DNA from: Glossina fuscipes
Taxonomy: Eukaryota; Arthropoda; Insecta; Diptera; Glossinidae
DNA: 64,000 bases
Assembly: GCF_014805625.2 (NCBI RefSeq)
Contig: NW_023998497.1
Span: 1 to 64,000, forward strand
Direction of reading: 5' to 3'
The notes below the pieces were generated by a model that was given only the letters and a program-made list of their open reading frames with translations, made no database searches and was not told where the DNA came from. Positions 21,238 to 36,029 of the stretch are shown in pieces. How positions within the stretch are numbered: the stretch's first letter is position 1; each line of letters opens with the position of its first letter. A program made the position numbers and the translations under genes.

Positions 21238-21409
21238 TCATCCGCCTGAGTAGCCGAAGGCGAGGAATCTCAACTAGCAAGTCAATGGTTGTGGGTTCGA
21301 ATGTCAAGTGCGGTGTTTTTAATAAAAGCCCATAGCCTTAGATGCTAGTGCTTTTAAGAGTTTAGTCTTAGAATTTATTTCTCTGGCGAAATTAATAATA
21401 ATAATAATA
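21238..21409 (+). mobile_element. tRNA-derived SINE, copy 1
   Basis: The 5' part TCCGCCTGAGTAGCCGAAGG (box A region) and TGTGGGTTCGAATGTCAAG (box B) is tRNA-like, closest by eye to serine/leucine tRNAs. A body containing GCCTTAGATGCTAGTGC, TTTAGTCTTAGAATTTATTT and CTCTGGCGAAAT follows, then an ATA/AAT repeat tail. Four other copies lie in this window. Confidence 0.8.
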
Positions 21410-21768
21410 TGTTTTGTGTATAAAAATTATTTGCTGTAAATGGTTCATTTTCTAGGTGGAATACTGTTTGAAATTTTTTGAAAACTATTATGAGTTCTTT
21501 TTTTTGAGAGTTGTTGACGGTGTCTAATTTTTTGGAATCGTTGTTCATCATATTAAGTGTGTATATTGGTGTTTTGTATAATTTGGTAGGTATGGAGTGG
21601 TTCGGTGTTGCATTGTTGTATTGTGATTTCTTTATCTAGTGTATTTAATATTGTAATGTGTTTTTGTCCGTCTTTTGGTATTATTGAATTGGCTAAAAAT
21701 ATTCCTTTTTTCTATTTCTTTATTTAGCACTAAAGCGTCTTTGTCTATTTTGATATCTATGGGGACTA

Positions 21769-22294
21769 TTATTTCGCATCTTGGAGAAGAAATATGTTGT
21801 TTTTATTAAGTATTTCATCGTATATGGGGAGCTGAATTTGGTCGTCGTGTGTATTAACTGTAAGAGAGAAATTTTCATAATTTATATTGCAAGCGTACTT
21901 GTGTAGGAAATTTCTTCTTATGATTCCATCGGTTTTTATCGGGAAATTCTGGTCTACTAGGTGCATTTTATGTTGAGTGATTCCGTTTCCTAAATTTATA
22001 TTCAAATGTGTGGTTCCTAATGTTTCTAAATGGATAATGTTCCAAAAGGTGTGCTTTGCAGAGGCTGATGTCTGCTCTTGTGTCTAATAGAAATGATAAT
22101 TCTGTTTTTGTTGCATTTTTAATATCTAGTAATACATAGTTGGATAGTTTTGAGAGGGAGAAGATATGGCAGTTTGCTTGGTTTAGGTGTTTAGTGGATG
22201 CCTGGTTTAAGTGTTCTGTCCCGAATTCAGGAGCATCGTCCAGGAATCCGGGTGTAGAATTATGCTGAATCTGCATAATTCTGTCGCACTTCAC
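21769..22294 (-). mobile_element. Degenerate Gypsy/errantivirus-type protease fragment
   Basis: Two overlapping frames (22294-21968 and 22005-21769) together carry a retropepsin-like domain. The active-site motif reads SFLLDTRADISLCK, with the usual DTGA changed to DTRA. Downstream are FPIKTDGIIRRNFLHKY, where the second G of the usual GI(I/L)GR is changed, and CNINYENFSLTV. The shift between frames and the active-site change indicate a dead copy. Neither a complete RT nor integrase is present next to it. This is an old element in a fly genome, described only. Confidence 0.7.
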
Positions 22295-22859
22295 AGTGGA
22301 TACATATAACGATATGTGATCACACTACACGCCGTTACGTTATGATGATCAAATTACTTGTGCGTAAATGACTAGATAGTGATGTGGACATGGCTTACAG
22401 CCCAAGAAGAACACAACTACAATGCCCACGCGCCTATTGCGACAAGAACTAGGAAAATCTTTTCTTTCCGAATTTTTTGCTTGTCATTTATAAGGAACCA
22501 CAAGTGTGCTATATAAATTTTCGCTTTATGCTGGAAATCAACCGCACACCTATCCAATTTTATGGAGTATGAAAATTCCACCCTTTTTTTTCTTTTCTGC
22601 CTTTTTGAGGTCACAACTGAATGCTATTTGCTTAACTGGTAATTATAAACTTGTGTTTTCTATCAACTTCTTCTACCACTACTTATTGCGTGAATTTTGG
22701 ACACATGTCATTTTGTTACGCATTATTGAAAATATGGAAACAATAGCGATGAGCATGAGGTTCTTAAAAACATTAGTCCGTAAGAAACCAAATTAATTAT
22801 AGTTTGGAAAAAAGTAAACAGGAAATAAATCTTGATTTAGAATTAGACTCAAAATCGTT

Positions 22860-23170
22860 TGCTTTAAAGGGAGCCTTCAAAGGTTGATGATAGCTCTGAA
22901 GTGTTCCTTTGAAAGCAGAACAATTCACAGTTTGCAAAGATTAGTAAAAAAATAAAAAAAAAAAAAACAAAAGAGACAGCTAATATCATTTAGTTTATAG
23001 TTATTATTAATTTAAAATTTATATTTAATTTAGTTATATTTAGAAATTATTACTTATAATTTGAAGTTATTGTAAAAAGATATAAAAAATATGAATTTAA
23101 TAAATTGAATTTAAAAAAGTGAGGTCGTTTTTTTATTTTTCTTTAACTTGTAAGTTATTTAAAGAAATTT
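22860..23170. repeat. Dispersed repeat related to 5640-5900
   Basis: AAAGGTTGATGATAGCTCTG, then an AT-rich tail with TTATAGTTATTATTAATTT. See the 5640 copy. Confidence 0.45.
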
Positions 23171-23174
23171 TTAT

Positions 23175-24740
23175 ATACTATCGTAACATGGAGGTCTATC
23201 AGCTCATCATTGTTTTGTATAGAATTAAGGCTTCGCCTTGCTAATTGGCCAAATTTTTAAAAAAGACAGAATTTGTGGCAAGGGTTTAACGTGGGTTCCT
23301 GCCTGTAAGGCTTAACCCCACGGTGGCAATGGGAAGTCATCAGTACTCCTATTAATCAAATTCAATTTAATGAGTGGCTCGTAAGGAATATGAAATTTGC
23401 TTATGTTTAAAAGCGGTTTGTAAAGTTGTTATGAATGGAATAGAAACAATAATTTCCATTTCATTAAACAGAGATATGCATTCGGGAGTGAGAGAAAGTT
23501 CTCGTCCAACTCAAGGTACTTATAATTGTACGTAATATTCCCCGGTACGACGTATCCATTGCCGCGTTAAGTAGATAAACCGTGTAGACTATTCATAATG
23601 CCTCACTTACGCGTGCATGAATTAGCCGACACATATCCATCTCAACTAGCATAGCACTGATGTCATGCCATTCTAGCGAGGACTATATATGCAACCGTTA
23701 ATTGTAGACTCATTTGAGCATTTTCAAACTGGGTAAATTGCCACATCAGATGTGTCTTTTATATAAATAGAATTAGCATTTGAACGAATTTTAAGAATTT
23801 CTTCCTCTTAAGGAAAGTTCAAAGATAGACAAGTGCCGTAAAAAAGTAGTCTAAAATTAGGGCTTTATTTGATTAATTGTGTTAAGATAGTGAAGCATAC
23901 TTTTTTTAACATAATTTGACTTGCTTACCGTGATCGGGGAGTCCATACGATAAATTAGCCCTACAGAATTTTTATAATTGTTACCTGTTGTAATTGGAAG
24001 TGTGTGGGTGTGAGCATGTAATGAGTACACGTTGTTTTTTTTCCCAAGCTGCAATGTTTCACTTTTTCAGATAATTCCGTTTTTTTTCTGAATATAATTC
24101 ACTTTTTGCCACAGCTTTCTTTTTCTATTTTCGTCAACTTTCTTCTGTTTCTTCTTCTCGTAGTTCTTTAATCAATTTTCTTATAGAATCTTGAATTTCA
24201 CAAGCCCCTTTTTGTATCAAATTACTTCTTCACTTACTTAGAAATTATTCCAACACTCAAAACAGACTTTAGGGTTTTCGTTGTTCTTTATGGCTTTGAC
24301 TCGTTCTGGAAAAAATCACTAAATCTTTGCAATTCTTGAGATCTGCTGCGCAGATCCACGCAGTCCTACAGGAATTTGTGGTGTCCGCAGGCCTTCTCTC
24401 AACAGTTTAAAACGTATCCGGAACGTTTTTCACAAATTTTTTTTTTTTATTTTATTTTTAATTGATTATATATTATTTTTAATTGAATTAATTTGAAAAT
24501 CTTTTTATGCAAAAAATTAGTAATAGCAATGTATAAGATTTTTACTCCAAAATTGTAAATGTCCAAAATTTTTTTTTTTTTTCAAATTTTAATGACTAAT
24601 TACTACCAATTCAAATCAGAACTCACTCGATTGACAAAAAAAAATCAAAAAAAAAAACAATCGTCTACTCATTTTCCTACAATAGCAAAACGCCTACCGT
24701 ATGGTTTATTTTTTTTTCTTTTCAGGATATATAAACATTA
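23175..24740. other. No gene seen
   Basis: Mixed-composition sequence without convincing frames. It includes GGCTTAACCCCACGGTGGCA at about 23308 and long T/A runs near 24440-24660. Confidence 0.5.
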
Positions 24741-24744
24741 TATA

Positions 24745-25977
24745 TTAGTTCGGGGAAAAAGAAATCCATTATTTTTATATGAACTTTAGGACTTTATTTA
24801 ACATGCTTCGGCTGTATGATTTGTTGCCATTTTAAAGGTAACTTCAAAATGCCTCTCTCATAGAAGTCCTGGTCTCTATTTGCAAAAAACTCTAGTAGTC
24901 GATTTTCACAATCCTCCCTAGATTCCAATTTTTTATCATTAAAGAAATTTTGCAATGCAAGAAAAAGATGATAATCGCTTGGTGCCAAGTCCGGACTGTA
25001 TGGCGGATGCATTAAAACTTCCCAACCAAGCTCCCGAAGTTTCTGGCGAGTCACTGTAGATGTGGGTGGCCTAGCGTTGTCCTGGTGGAACACGACACCT
25101 CTCCTTTTGGCCAATTCTGGCCGTTTCTGGTCAATCGCTATCTTCAAACGGTCCAGTTGTTGACAGTAGAGATCAGAATTTAGCGTTTGGCCATATGGAA
25201 GCAACTCATAATAAATAATCCCCTTCCAGTCCCACCAAACGCATAGCAAAACCTTCCTGACCGTTTGAGGTGCTTCACCGCTCTTTGACCACGATCGTTT
25301 TCGCACAGGGTTATCGTATGTGATCCATTTCTCATCTCCAGTCACCATCCGTTTAAGAAATGAGTCTATCTCATTCCGTTTGGCCAAGGCTTCGCAGATG
25401 GAAATTCGATTCATCATGTTTTTTTCTGTTAATTGGTGTGGCACCCAAACATCGAGCTTCTTTTTGAATCCAGCTTTGTGTAAATGGTTTAAAACTGTTT
25501 TATGGTCGATTTTTAGCTCCTGGGCGATGTTACGACTGCTAACATGCCGGTCAACTTCGATCATTTCTCCGATTTTATCGACATTTTGGACGACCGGCCT
25601 ACCTGTGCGAGGTGCATCTTTAATATCAAAAATTCCTGAACGGAATCTACGAAACCAAAATTGCACATAATTGGCTGTTACAGTATCGGAACCATAAACA
25701 CCATTCACAATTTTAGCCGCCTGGCTTGCATTTTCGCCTTTGCCAAAGAAAAACTGTAAAATATACCGAATTTTCTCTTTGTTCACTTCCATTTTTAACA
25801 CACTGTAACTCACAACTGAATGCACGAAACAAAAAACAGCACAAAAATTTTTTTTACTGCGAAATGTCATCTTTCCAACGAGCATAAATCTGAAATTGTT
25901 TGATCGATACTTTACGAGAAATCTACCAGTGCAGCCATCTACCGAAAAAATAATGGATTTCTTTTTCCCCAAATTAA
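24745..25977 (-). mobile_element. Complete mariner element with TIRs and TA duplication
   Basis: The left end TTAGTTCGGGGAAAAAGAAA and the inverted right end TTAATTTGGGGAAAAAGAAA match except near the tip, and the match continues through ATCCATTATTTTT. TA dinucleotides flank both sides (24743-24744, 25978-25979), the mariner target duplication. At 1,233 bp it is the normal length for a full mariner. Together with the intact transposase frame this suggests a young insertion. Confidence 0.93.
24794..25792 (-). CDS. Mariner transposase, apparently intact
   Basis: The frame is open from 25972, but the family start is MEVNKEKIRYILQFFF at 25792, giving about 332 residues. It has an N-terminal helix-turn-helix (WFRRFRSGIFDIKDAPRTGR, ending in the usual GRP), the WVPHQLTEKN motif, and the catalytic triad: D in VTGDEKWITYDN, D in FHQDNARPP, and D in PDLAPSDYHLF. 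Exactly 34 residues separate the last two (the D,D34D hallmark). YSPDLAP is present. No stops or shifts were seen. The product cuts and pastes at TA sites. Subfamily was not decided. Confidence 0.95.
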   Translation of the reverse strand: MEVNKEKIRYILQFFFGKGENASQAAKIVNGVYGSDTVTANYVQFWFRRFRSGIFDIKDAPRTGRPVVQNVDKIGEMIEVDRHVSSRNIAQELKIDHKTVLNHLHKAGFKKKLDVWVPHQLTEKNMMNRISICEALAKRNEIDSFLKRMVTGDEKWITYDNPVRKRSWSKSGEAPQTVRKVLLCVWWDWKGIIYYELLPYGQTLNSDLYCQQLDRLKIAIDQKRPELAKRRGVVFHQDNARPPTSTVTRQKLRELGWEVLMHPPYSPDLAPSDYHLFLALQNFFNDKKLESREDCENRLLEFFANRDQDFYERGILKLPLKWQQIIQPKHVK

Positions 25978-26060
25978 TATATTATATACATTATTTTATA
26001 TAATTGTATCTATTATTTTATTATTATATTATTATATTATTATAGCATTAATATGGTATA

Positions 26061-30240
<4,180 letters not shown>

Positions 30241-30462
30241 CTTTTTATGTATATGTAAACGTTGAGACTATTTGGAAAGACAACATTAATATTATCGTTT
30301 TTACTTTATACATATGTATTATTATTGTTGATGCGCTTGCTATGTAGTATTAGTGTTTCATAAATATACGTACATGTGTTTGCATATAAAAATAAGCGAA
30401 AAATTTTAAGTAATTTTTTTTCTTTACTCCTCTCAGAGCTATTTCACATTTTCTTAGGTTAA

Positions 30463-30616
30463 CATGCAAAATCAGCAAAAATCGTCTAGTCCAAATCAGC
30501 AATCACAACAACAACAGCAACAACAGCAGCAAATGTTGTCCCAGCAGGCAACACTTGTTCAAAATATTGGTGGCAGAGCCAAAATAAATGATACAACACA
30601 GAATCTATCAAACGTC
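30463..30616 (+). pseudogene. PolyQ exon inside the vasa fragment
   Basis: An ATG at 30463 opens MQNQQKSSSPNQQ, a glutamine run, then MLSQQATLVQNIGGRAKIN and TTQNLSNVG before GTAAGT. It lies on the opposite strand to vasa and interrupts it. It could be the first exon of the gene whose later exons start at about 30985. Identity unknown. Confidence 0.45.
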
Positions 30617-30725
30617 GGTAAGTGGTAGTATCATTAATTAATGATTATGGTGTCAACGGTTACTACTGGTACAGCAGTCTTTTGAATGGGTGTAGGTACT
30701 TTATAACCGAACCGTTTTATATTTT

Positions 30726-30965
30726 TTAAAACAATATCTCGAAGGCCAGCATCTTCAAATGTTTGAACGCATTCTGGGTAGGTTTCTGACCATTTACCTT
30801 AACAGGAATGCTTTCATATTTAGAAAAATTTATGCAAGAGCTTATACCCCTACCAAACATTTCATCTTCATTATCGGTTTGTTCTGGCGGTATGTAGAAT
30901 TCGCGAACTTTCCGTGGCTTATCTGCACCACCATTTTGATCATCGCCATTTCCATTCGATAGTAT
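30726..30965 (-). pseudogene. vasa: vasa-like fragment, region before the helicase core
   Basis: Reads SNGNGDDQNGGADKPRK, VREFYIPPEQTDNEDEMF, GRGISSCINFSKYESIPVKV and then NGQKPTQNAF. REFYIPPE followed by INF.KY..IPVKV is the conserved Vasa segment upstream of the Q motif. The Q-motif region that should follow is lost. Instead there are about 470 bp including a plus-strand polyQ exon before the ATPase core resumes at 30240. Confidence 0.8.
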
Positions 30966-30984
30966 ATGGCTAGGCGGCAGTATA

Positions 30985-31305
30985 AGAATGCGGCAAAAAC
31001 GGCTGTAATTATAGCAAATCAAGAACAGGTGACAGATAACTATAAAATTGCACACGATTTATTATTTTCTATGGATCAAGAATTACGGCGCAATAATTTG
31101 GCGGTAACATCCGACCTGAGGCACAATCTTGCACCGCTACCACGTAAGTCTTCACTATTCACTATTTCGCTTGAACAAGCATTGAATAAGTTTACCATCT
31201 TTCTCTTTTTAGCAATTTAATATTGATAGTCGACTGAAATCTCGTACGAAGGGAGCCATAGTTAATGAAATGTTGATCGATCTTCCTTAGGTGGATCTTG
31301 TACGA
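30985..31305 (+). pseudogene. Two-exon gene fragment with premature stop, not recognised
   Basis: The frame [20 protein letters not shown], then [20 protein letters not shown], continues to LAPLP before GTAAGT (31144). A TTTTTAG acceptor (about 31213) leads to [20 protein letters not shown], then LIDLP, a TAG, then VDLVRRENGMKLALTATNK in the same frame. Helical and charged, it could be a coiled-coil nuclear protein, perhaps joined to the polyQ exon at 30463. The TAG breaks it unless it is spliced out. Confidence 0.5.
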
Positions 31306-31374
31306 AGAGAAAATGGCATGAAATTAGCTCTAACGGCCACGAATAAATTATTTTATAAATATTTCTTATTTATT

Positions 31375-31720
31375 TGATCATGATATGATTTCTTATGGAT
31401 TAATCTTATTAAGAGTGTGAATTATTTGTTATGTAATAAGAGCTAGAAAAATAGTAAAGAAAAATAATTATTTTGTGGAATTATTTATAACAAATTTATT
31501 ATTATTATTATTATTGTTATTAGTTATAACTTTTAGTAGAATAAGATTGTTCATATTTTATTTATTTTTTGAAAGAAGATTAATTCCTACATTATTTTTG
31601 ATTTTAGGATGGGTTTATCAACCTGAGCGTTTGCAGGCAGGGGTTTATTTATTATTTTATACTTTATTAGTTTCTTTACCTATATTAATCGGTATTTTTT
31701 ATTTATATCTTTTAACAGCT
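31375..31720 (+). pseudogene. ND4: Nuclear mitochondrial insertion: ND4 fragment
   Basis: In the invertebrate mitochondrial code (AGA as Ser, TGA as Trp, ATA as Met) this reads as NADH dehydrogenase subunit 4. It starts MISYGLILLSVW, continues through a leucine/isoleucine-rich membrane segment, and has the diagnostic [19 protein letters not shown] and [20 protein letters not shown]. In the nuclear code it contains stops and AGA arginines, so it is not expressed as such. ND4 is respiratory complex I, so this is a numt. It directly follows the vasa/polyQ mosaic. Confidence 0.93.
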
Positions 31721-31779
31721 TGTAAAAGCTACACCGCGCTAATCTTCCTCAAGCGGGCATCTAAGATATCCGACTATTT

Positions 31780-31995
31780 TTTTTTTTTTTTTGGTAAAAT
31801 AAACCTCTCCCCTTTTCGTAGACGTGCAACACGGAAAGAAGCGAGAAAAGACAAGAGGACAAAAAGTGGCTACAACTTAGTGGTTATGTGCTTGGTAAAC
31901 CTCTTTTCTGAAACCACAATCAAGTGTGAACAAACCGCACTGGGAATTGAACCGGCGAAAACCGATTGATAGTCTCGGCGCTAAATATAAATAAA
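31780..31995 (-). mobile_element. Possible second SINE-like element with poly(A)
   Basis: On the minus strand a box-B-like GGTTCAATTCCCAGTGCGG (about 31955) is followed about 160 bases later by a 16-base A run. No clear box A was found, so the assignment is tentative. Confidence 0.3.
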
Positions 31996-32787
31996 TGGTC
32001 ACCGGCGTTGTGTCATGGGCTTCTGGGTTCCCAATCACCAGGCATCTATTAATTAGCAAGATTGATACTTCCAATGTTTCTCGTTTTTCCTTTCTGCACA
32101 GAACTCAAGTTCATAGCTTGGGAAAATTAAATTGCCTGACATTTTCACGCAATAACTTACACTTTCGCATAAGTGATATTTGTTTGAAATATTCATAGGC
32201 AAAGTAACGTTATTTCTAAAAAAAATCTTCTAGAAATTGGTGCTTAGCACTGAAGGTTTCAAGTTGAATTTTACGCTATTTAACCTCGATCTGATAATTT
32301 ATTTCAATATTATGATAAGCGTTGTGATGAATTTTAGACAAAGTACATAGTGGTGCAAAGTTTGGATTCATACACAAAATAATCCTCTCTCATGTTTACT
32401 CTAGGTAAAATCGGCCGAACCTTATTAGGCGAATGCATTTTTTAGTTTTAAAAATAATTTTCGCATTTTTTTCGAAGGAAATCACTGCCGAAAACTACCT
32501 ATTACTGTGTATAGAGAGTGAGGCCAATTTAATTTTTTCTTTTTAAAATCATACTTATTTTTCATCATCTTTTTTTATATAGTTTATTAAAACATTGATT
32601 TGTGGTGTCAAAAATAAGGATTACTTTTTTTTTTTTTTTTTTGGTATGTTGAATGGAGATGGACTAAGCCAAGAGATTTGTGGCTTATATATCCAGATAA
32701 TAAACTGCCGTAATTTTTGGTCACAATTATGTACAAAACGTAACAAAAAAAAGATCGGCCGTGATAACTGGAGCTAGCATGTTAAGT

Positions 32788-32815
32788 GTAATTGTGTGTG
32801 TGTGTGTGTGTGTAA
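32788..32815. repeat. GT microsatellite
   Basis: About ten GT dinucleotides, bordered on both sides by GTGTAATTGTG-like sequence. Confidence 0.9.
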
Positions 32816-32941
32816 TTGTGCTTGTTGTGTTCTTGAAAGTCAAACAGTGTTGCAAACTTTGGCTGAAAACGAAAAGGAATCCTATGGTAATAGAAGATGA
32901 TTGAACGCAAAAAAAAAAAGAAAGAAGAGGAAAAACAAATT

Positions 32942-33157
32942 CTAAAAAGATAAATTGGCTTTTCTAATAAAACAAGTTAGTTCTCCGAGATGACGTAAAT
33001 TTTTTGCTGCAAAGAGATCGTGGAGACAGCCATATAACTTGAAGAAGTTAAAGGAATCTCTAAAGCCATCAAGCCTATGACATCTGAAAATTAGATGCTC
33101 AGCAGACTCAACAACATTACAAACTTCACAAACATCACATGGTATAGGACGATTCAT
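32942..33157 (-). mobile_element. LINE ORF2 C-terminal fragment
   Basis: The frame PCDVCEVCNVVESAEHLIF then RCHRLDGFR fits the CCHC-type tail (C..C......S.EH..F.C) at the end of Jockey/I/R1-type reverse transcriptases. A truncated LINE; clade not decided. Confidence 0.65.
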
Positions 33158-33689
33158 TTTTAAATAAACTTCCCAGGAATACTTTTTTAATTCATTAAAA
33201 ATTTACTCTCAGATGTTGGCAATTTTTAAACAAATACATTTTTAATTATTGAGAATTGTAATCAAACATAAACATAAAGAAAATGTTGCGGGGAGACTTT
33301 TTCTGAGCTTTTGTTTATTTTCATTGAAATTCCACCAGTTTTTGTTCAGATTCATAGCACAAGTTGCAGCTTTAGTTTAAATACGCATTGTTTCTTGTAC
33401 ATGCAAATGGATGAAAAGAAGTTGAATGATTTTACTGAAGCTTTTTTTTTAAGAAATCACTTTCTACAGAAGGTTGTGAAGTTATATTTAAATATAACTA
33501 GCAAAGATATAAACTAAGATTTATTTGCAGAGCTCTGTAAAGCCGTTAATAGAATTCTGTTAAACGAAGTCTCGGATGGATTTAACCCAAAATACAAGTA
33601 AAACAGACGTTTTCAAGAATTTTTTTGCAAAATATTATAAACAAAACATGACTTTATGGAAATCAGTTAATATTCGAAAGGACAACATT

Positions 33690-33850
33690 TTTACAGCGTA
33701 ACCCATTCAATAAGTGCAGCGCTGCAATTAGGTGCAGCGCACTCCATAAATGCAGATACATGCAGCACAGTCGCTAGGTGCAGCGCTGCAGTACAGTTGT
33801 TAGGTGCAGCGTGAAGCATTGCAGTTGGATGCGGCGCTGTTGCCAGCCGC
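33690..33850. repeat. GTGCAGCGCTGCA minisatellite
   Basis: Variants of the palindromic GTGCAGCGCTGCA separated by ATTAGG/GTTAGG-type spacers, about six units. GC-rich in an AT-rich surround. Confidence 0.75.
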
Positions 33851-34101
33851 CGTCTTGTTCTGTTGGGTTGCATATACAGACCGAAGTTTTTAAAATGTTG
33901 GGATGAAATTTGGCGTACTGACGTGTTTACCCACAAAATCTTTTAAATCATTCAAATATATTCGCTTTTTTTAGGTATCGCTTTACTTATTTAGATCTAT
34001 TTATTTATCTGTAATCAAAAAGATTTAAACAACAATGGAATAAAAAGTGGAAAAAATATATTTTTTCGTATTATGTATAAGCACAAAATATTTGAAGTGA
34101 A

Positions 34102-34220
34102 TATTCTGTTAAAAAGGCAAAGCAGTAGTGGAATAATCTGTTAAATGGCAAAGCAGTAGTGGTATAATCTGTTAAAAGGCAAAGCAGTAAAGGAATAATC
34201 TGTTAAATTGCAATGCCACC
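34102..34220. repeat. 31-32-bp tandem repeat, about 3.5 copies
   Basis: Unit TAATCTGTTAAA..GCAAAGCAGTAGTGGAA, with substitutions between copies. Confidence 0.85.
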
Positions 34221-34904
34221 GGCATTTATATCTGTTAAATTAAAACAATGTAAAAAGATAAAAAAAAATTAAAAAGCTCTGTTGACATGACAAATCAATG
34301 CAAAAAAAACTTGAAATCTGAAACCTATCCAAACAAACAATTGCTTTTCGTTCTTTGTTTAACTTTATTGAATATATATACCCTTATCAATATATATTCA
34401 ATATATATATATATATATGGTTATAACAAAAAATACAATATTCATCAATTTCGTTGTTTGAACATATGATGTGGAGAAGCGTGGTTCAAATTTTGAAATT
34501 GGAAAAATTCCTTAACGGCGCCAAATTAGCTAAAACTGGTAAAGCAAATTGCATGGTTTATTTCAACAACCAAATGGTTGTTTACATTGTTGTATGCTGT
34601 TACTGAAAAGTTCATGTTCGCGAAATTTTGAATATAAAAAGCTTAAGGTTCACATAGTTAATGGCCAATTCAATAGAAAGTTGACAAATGGAGATGCTAT
34701 GCACATCTTGCTGTCTCTTGATCGAAAAAATATGGACCCAATTTCATATCATCATACCATCAGTCATATGCATAACTGTAGAGTTGTGTAGAATATTTTA
34801 TAGTGCATTGCGATCCATTATTGTCTTCTATTTCCATTTTTTTATCCATAATACGCATAGATCTAACGGCTGATTTAGATTCTTTTTTCTCTTGGTCTAA
34901 TGAA

Positions 34905-34985
34905 TTATAGACATAATAAAACGACTAACGGCATTTTCACGTGCCTATCACAGTACCTCAAGGGTGGTGTGGAAAGCCGCTTTCT
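34905..34985. repeat. Terminal fragment of the P-like element family
   Basis: CACGTGCCTATCACAGTACC and AAGGGTGGTGTGGAAA match the 3' ends at 7255-7290 and 29150-29190. Confidence 0.55.
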
Positions 34986-34989
34986 TTTA

Positions 34990-36000
34990 TAGCTCCTTGG
35001 TCGGCTTACGATGAATAAGTCCATAAGATTAAATGGAAAACAGAATTCTTCACCAGTTAATGGAAAGCGAATTTCACCAGATTTTACATGTACAATTAAT
35101 CTGCAAGCGTACTTTATAGCTCTTGAAATTGATGGCCAACTCAGTGATAGGATAGGATAGAATACACGAGCCAAGAAATAAAATTTAGAAAAAAAAGTAT
35201 TCAAAGTCATAAATGACAATTTCTAAATTATCGATCAATTAGCATACAAAAAGACTGTCGATGATGTCATAAAATTTAGGTAAATTATTAAGATTAAGAA
35301 TATAATATCTCGAATTGCAGAACTTCACGCTAACGAACAAAATTCAAGACTAAGAAACTTAACTTTATTGCTTATGTTTACATAGTTTTCGTAATTTTTA
35401 CTTCTAAACCACATGTTTTTGTTCACATTTCCCTGTAAAACGATATGCAACGCGTCTCCCCATTGTGTGTTGGGGGTTTCTATTCCAAAAACCAAAATGA
35501 CGAAAAAAAAGAGACTAAGAAACTCTTCACCACTTCACGATAAAAATTGTGTAAGACGAGCTGGTTACTTTTATGAGAAATGTAAAAAGTCCGTTTGCCT
35601 GGAAAGTATGAAACCATTTCATTCATAATTTTTTATTTATTTCAGGCTATTAAATGATACTTTCCCAATTTGATTTGTCGAAAATCTAATTCCCAGCGAT
35701 AAGGTCATCAAAAATCTATGTCTCCACGTACGCATATATTACATATATATGTATTCTATATATATATATATATATGTCGGTCATATATATTCCTAAAAGG
35801 AACAAGAACAAGGAACCTACACCAAAAGGGAATAAGAACAAGCAACCATATATATATATATATATATATATAAAATGAACAGATTTAACTATATACCAAC
35901 TCAGCTGAGTTTGGAAGTTAATATACCGGAAATTTATTAACGATGCAAAATACTGCAACTCCTTTGTAATCAATTTGAAATTTGCATTTAGAATGTATCT
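34990..36000. other. No gene seen; AT microsatellites
   Basis: TA-rich runs at about 35755-35775 and 35848-35873, with the imperfectly repeated phrase GGAACAAGAACAAGGAACC / GGGAATAAGAACAAGCAACC between them. Confidence 0.5.
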
Positions 36001-36029
36001 GACAAATCATCAATAACTATATATATATA

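Noticed and set aside
21238..21310. A genuine tRNA gene
   Set aside because: Box A and B are present but the acceptor arms do not pair and there is a shared 100-bp body and AAT tail in five copies, so it is a SINE.
25320..25670. 116-codon plus-strand ORF
   Set aside because: Antisense to the mariner transposase coding region.
31475..31969. 164-residue nuclear-code [16 protein letters not shown]...
   Set aside because: It is the ND4 insertion read in the nuclear code and running into unrelated sequence. The AGA/TGA usage shows mitochondrial origin.
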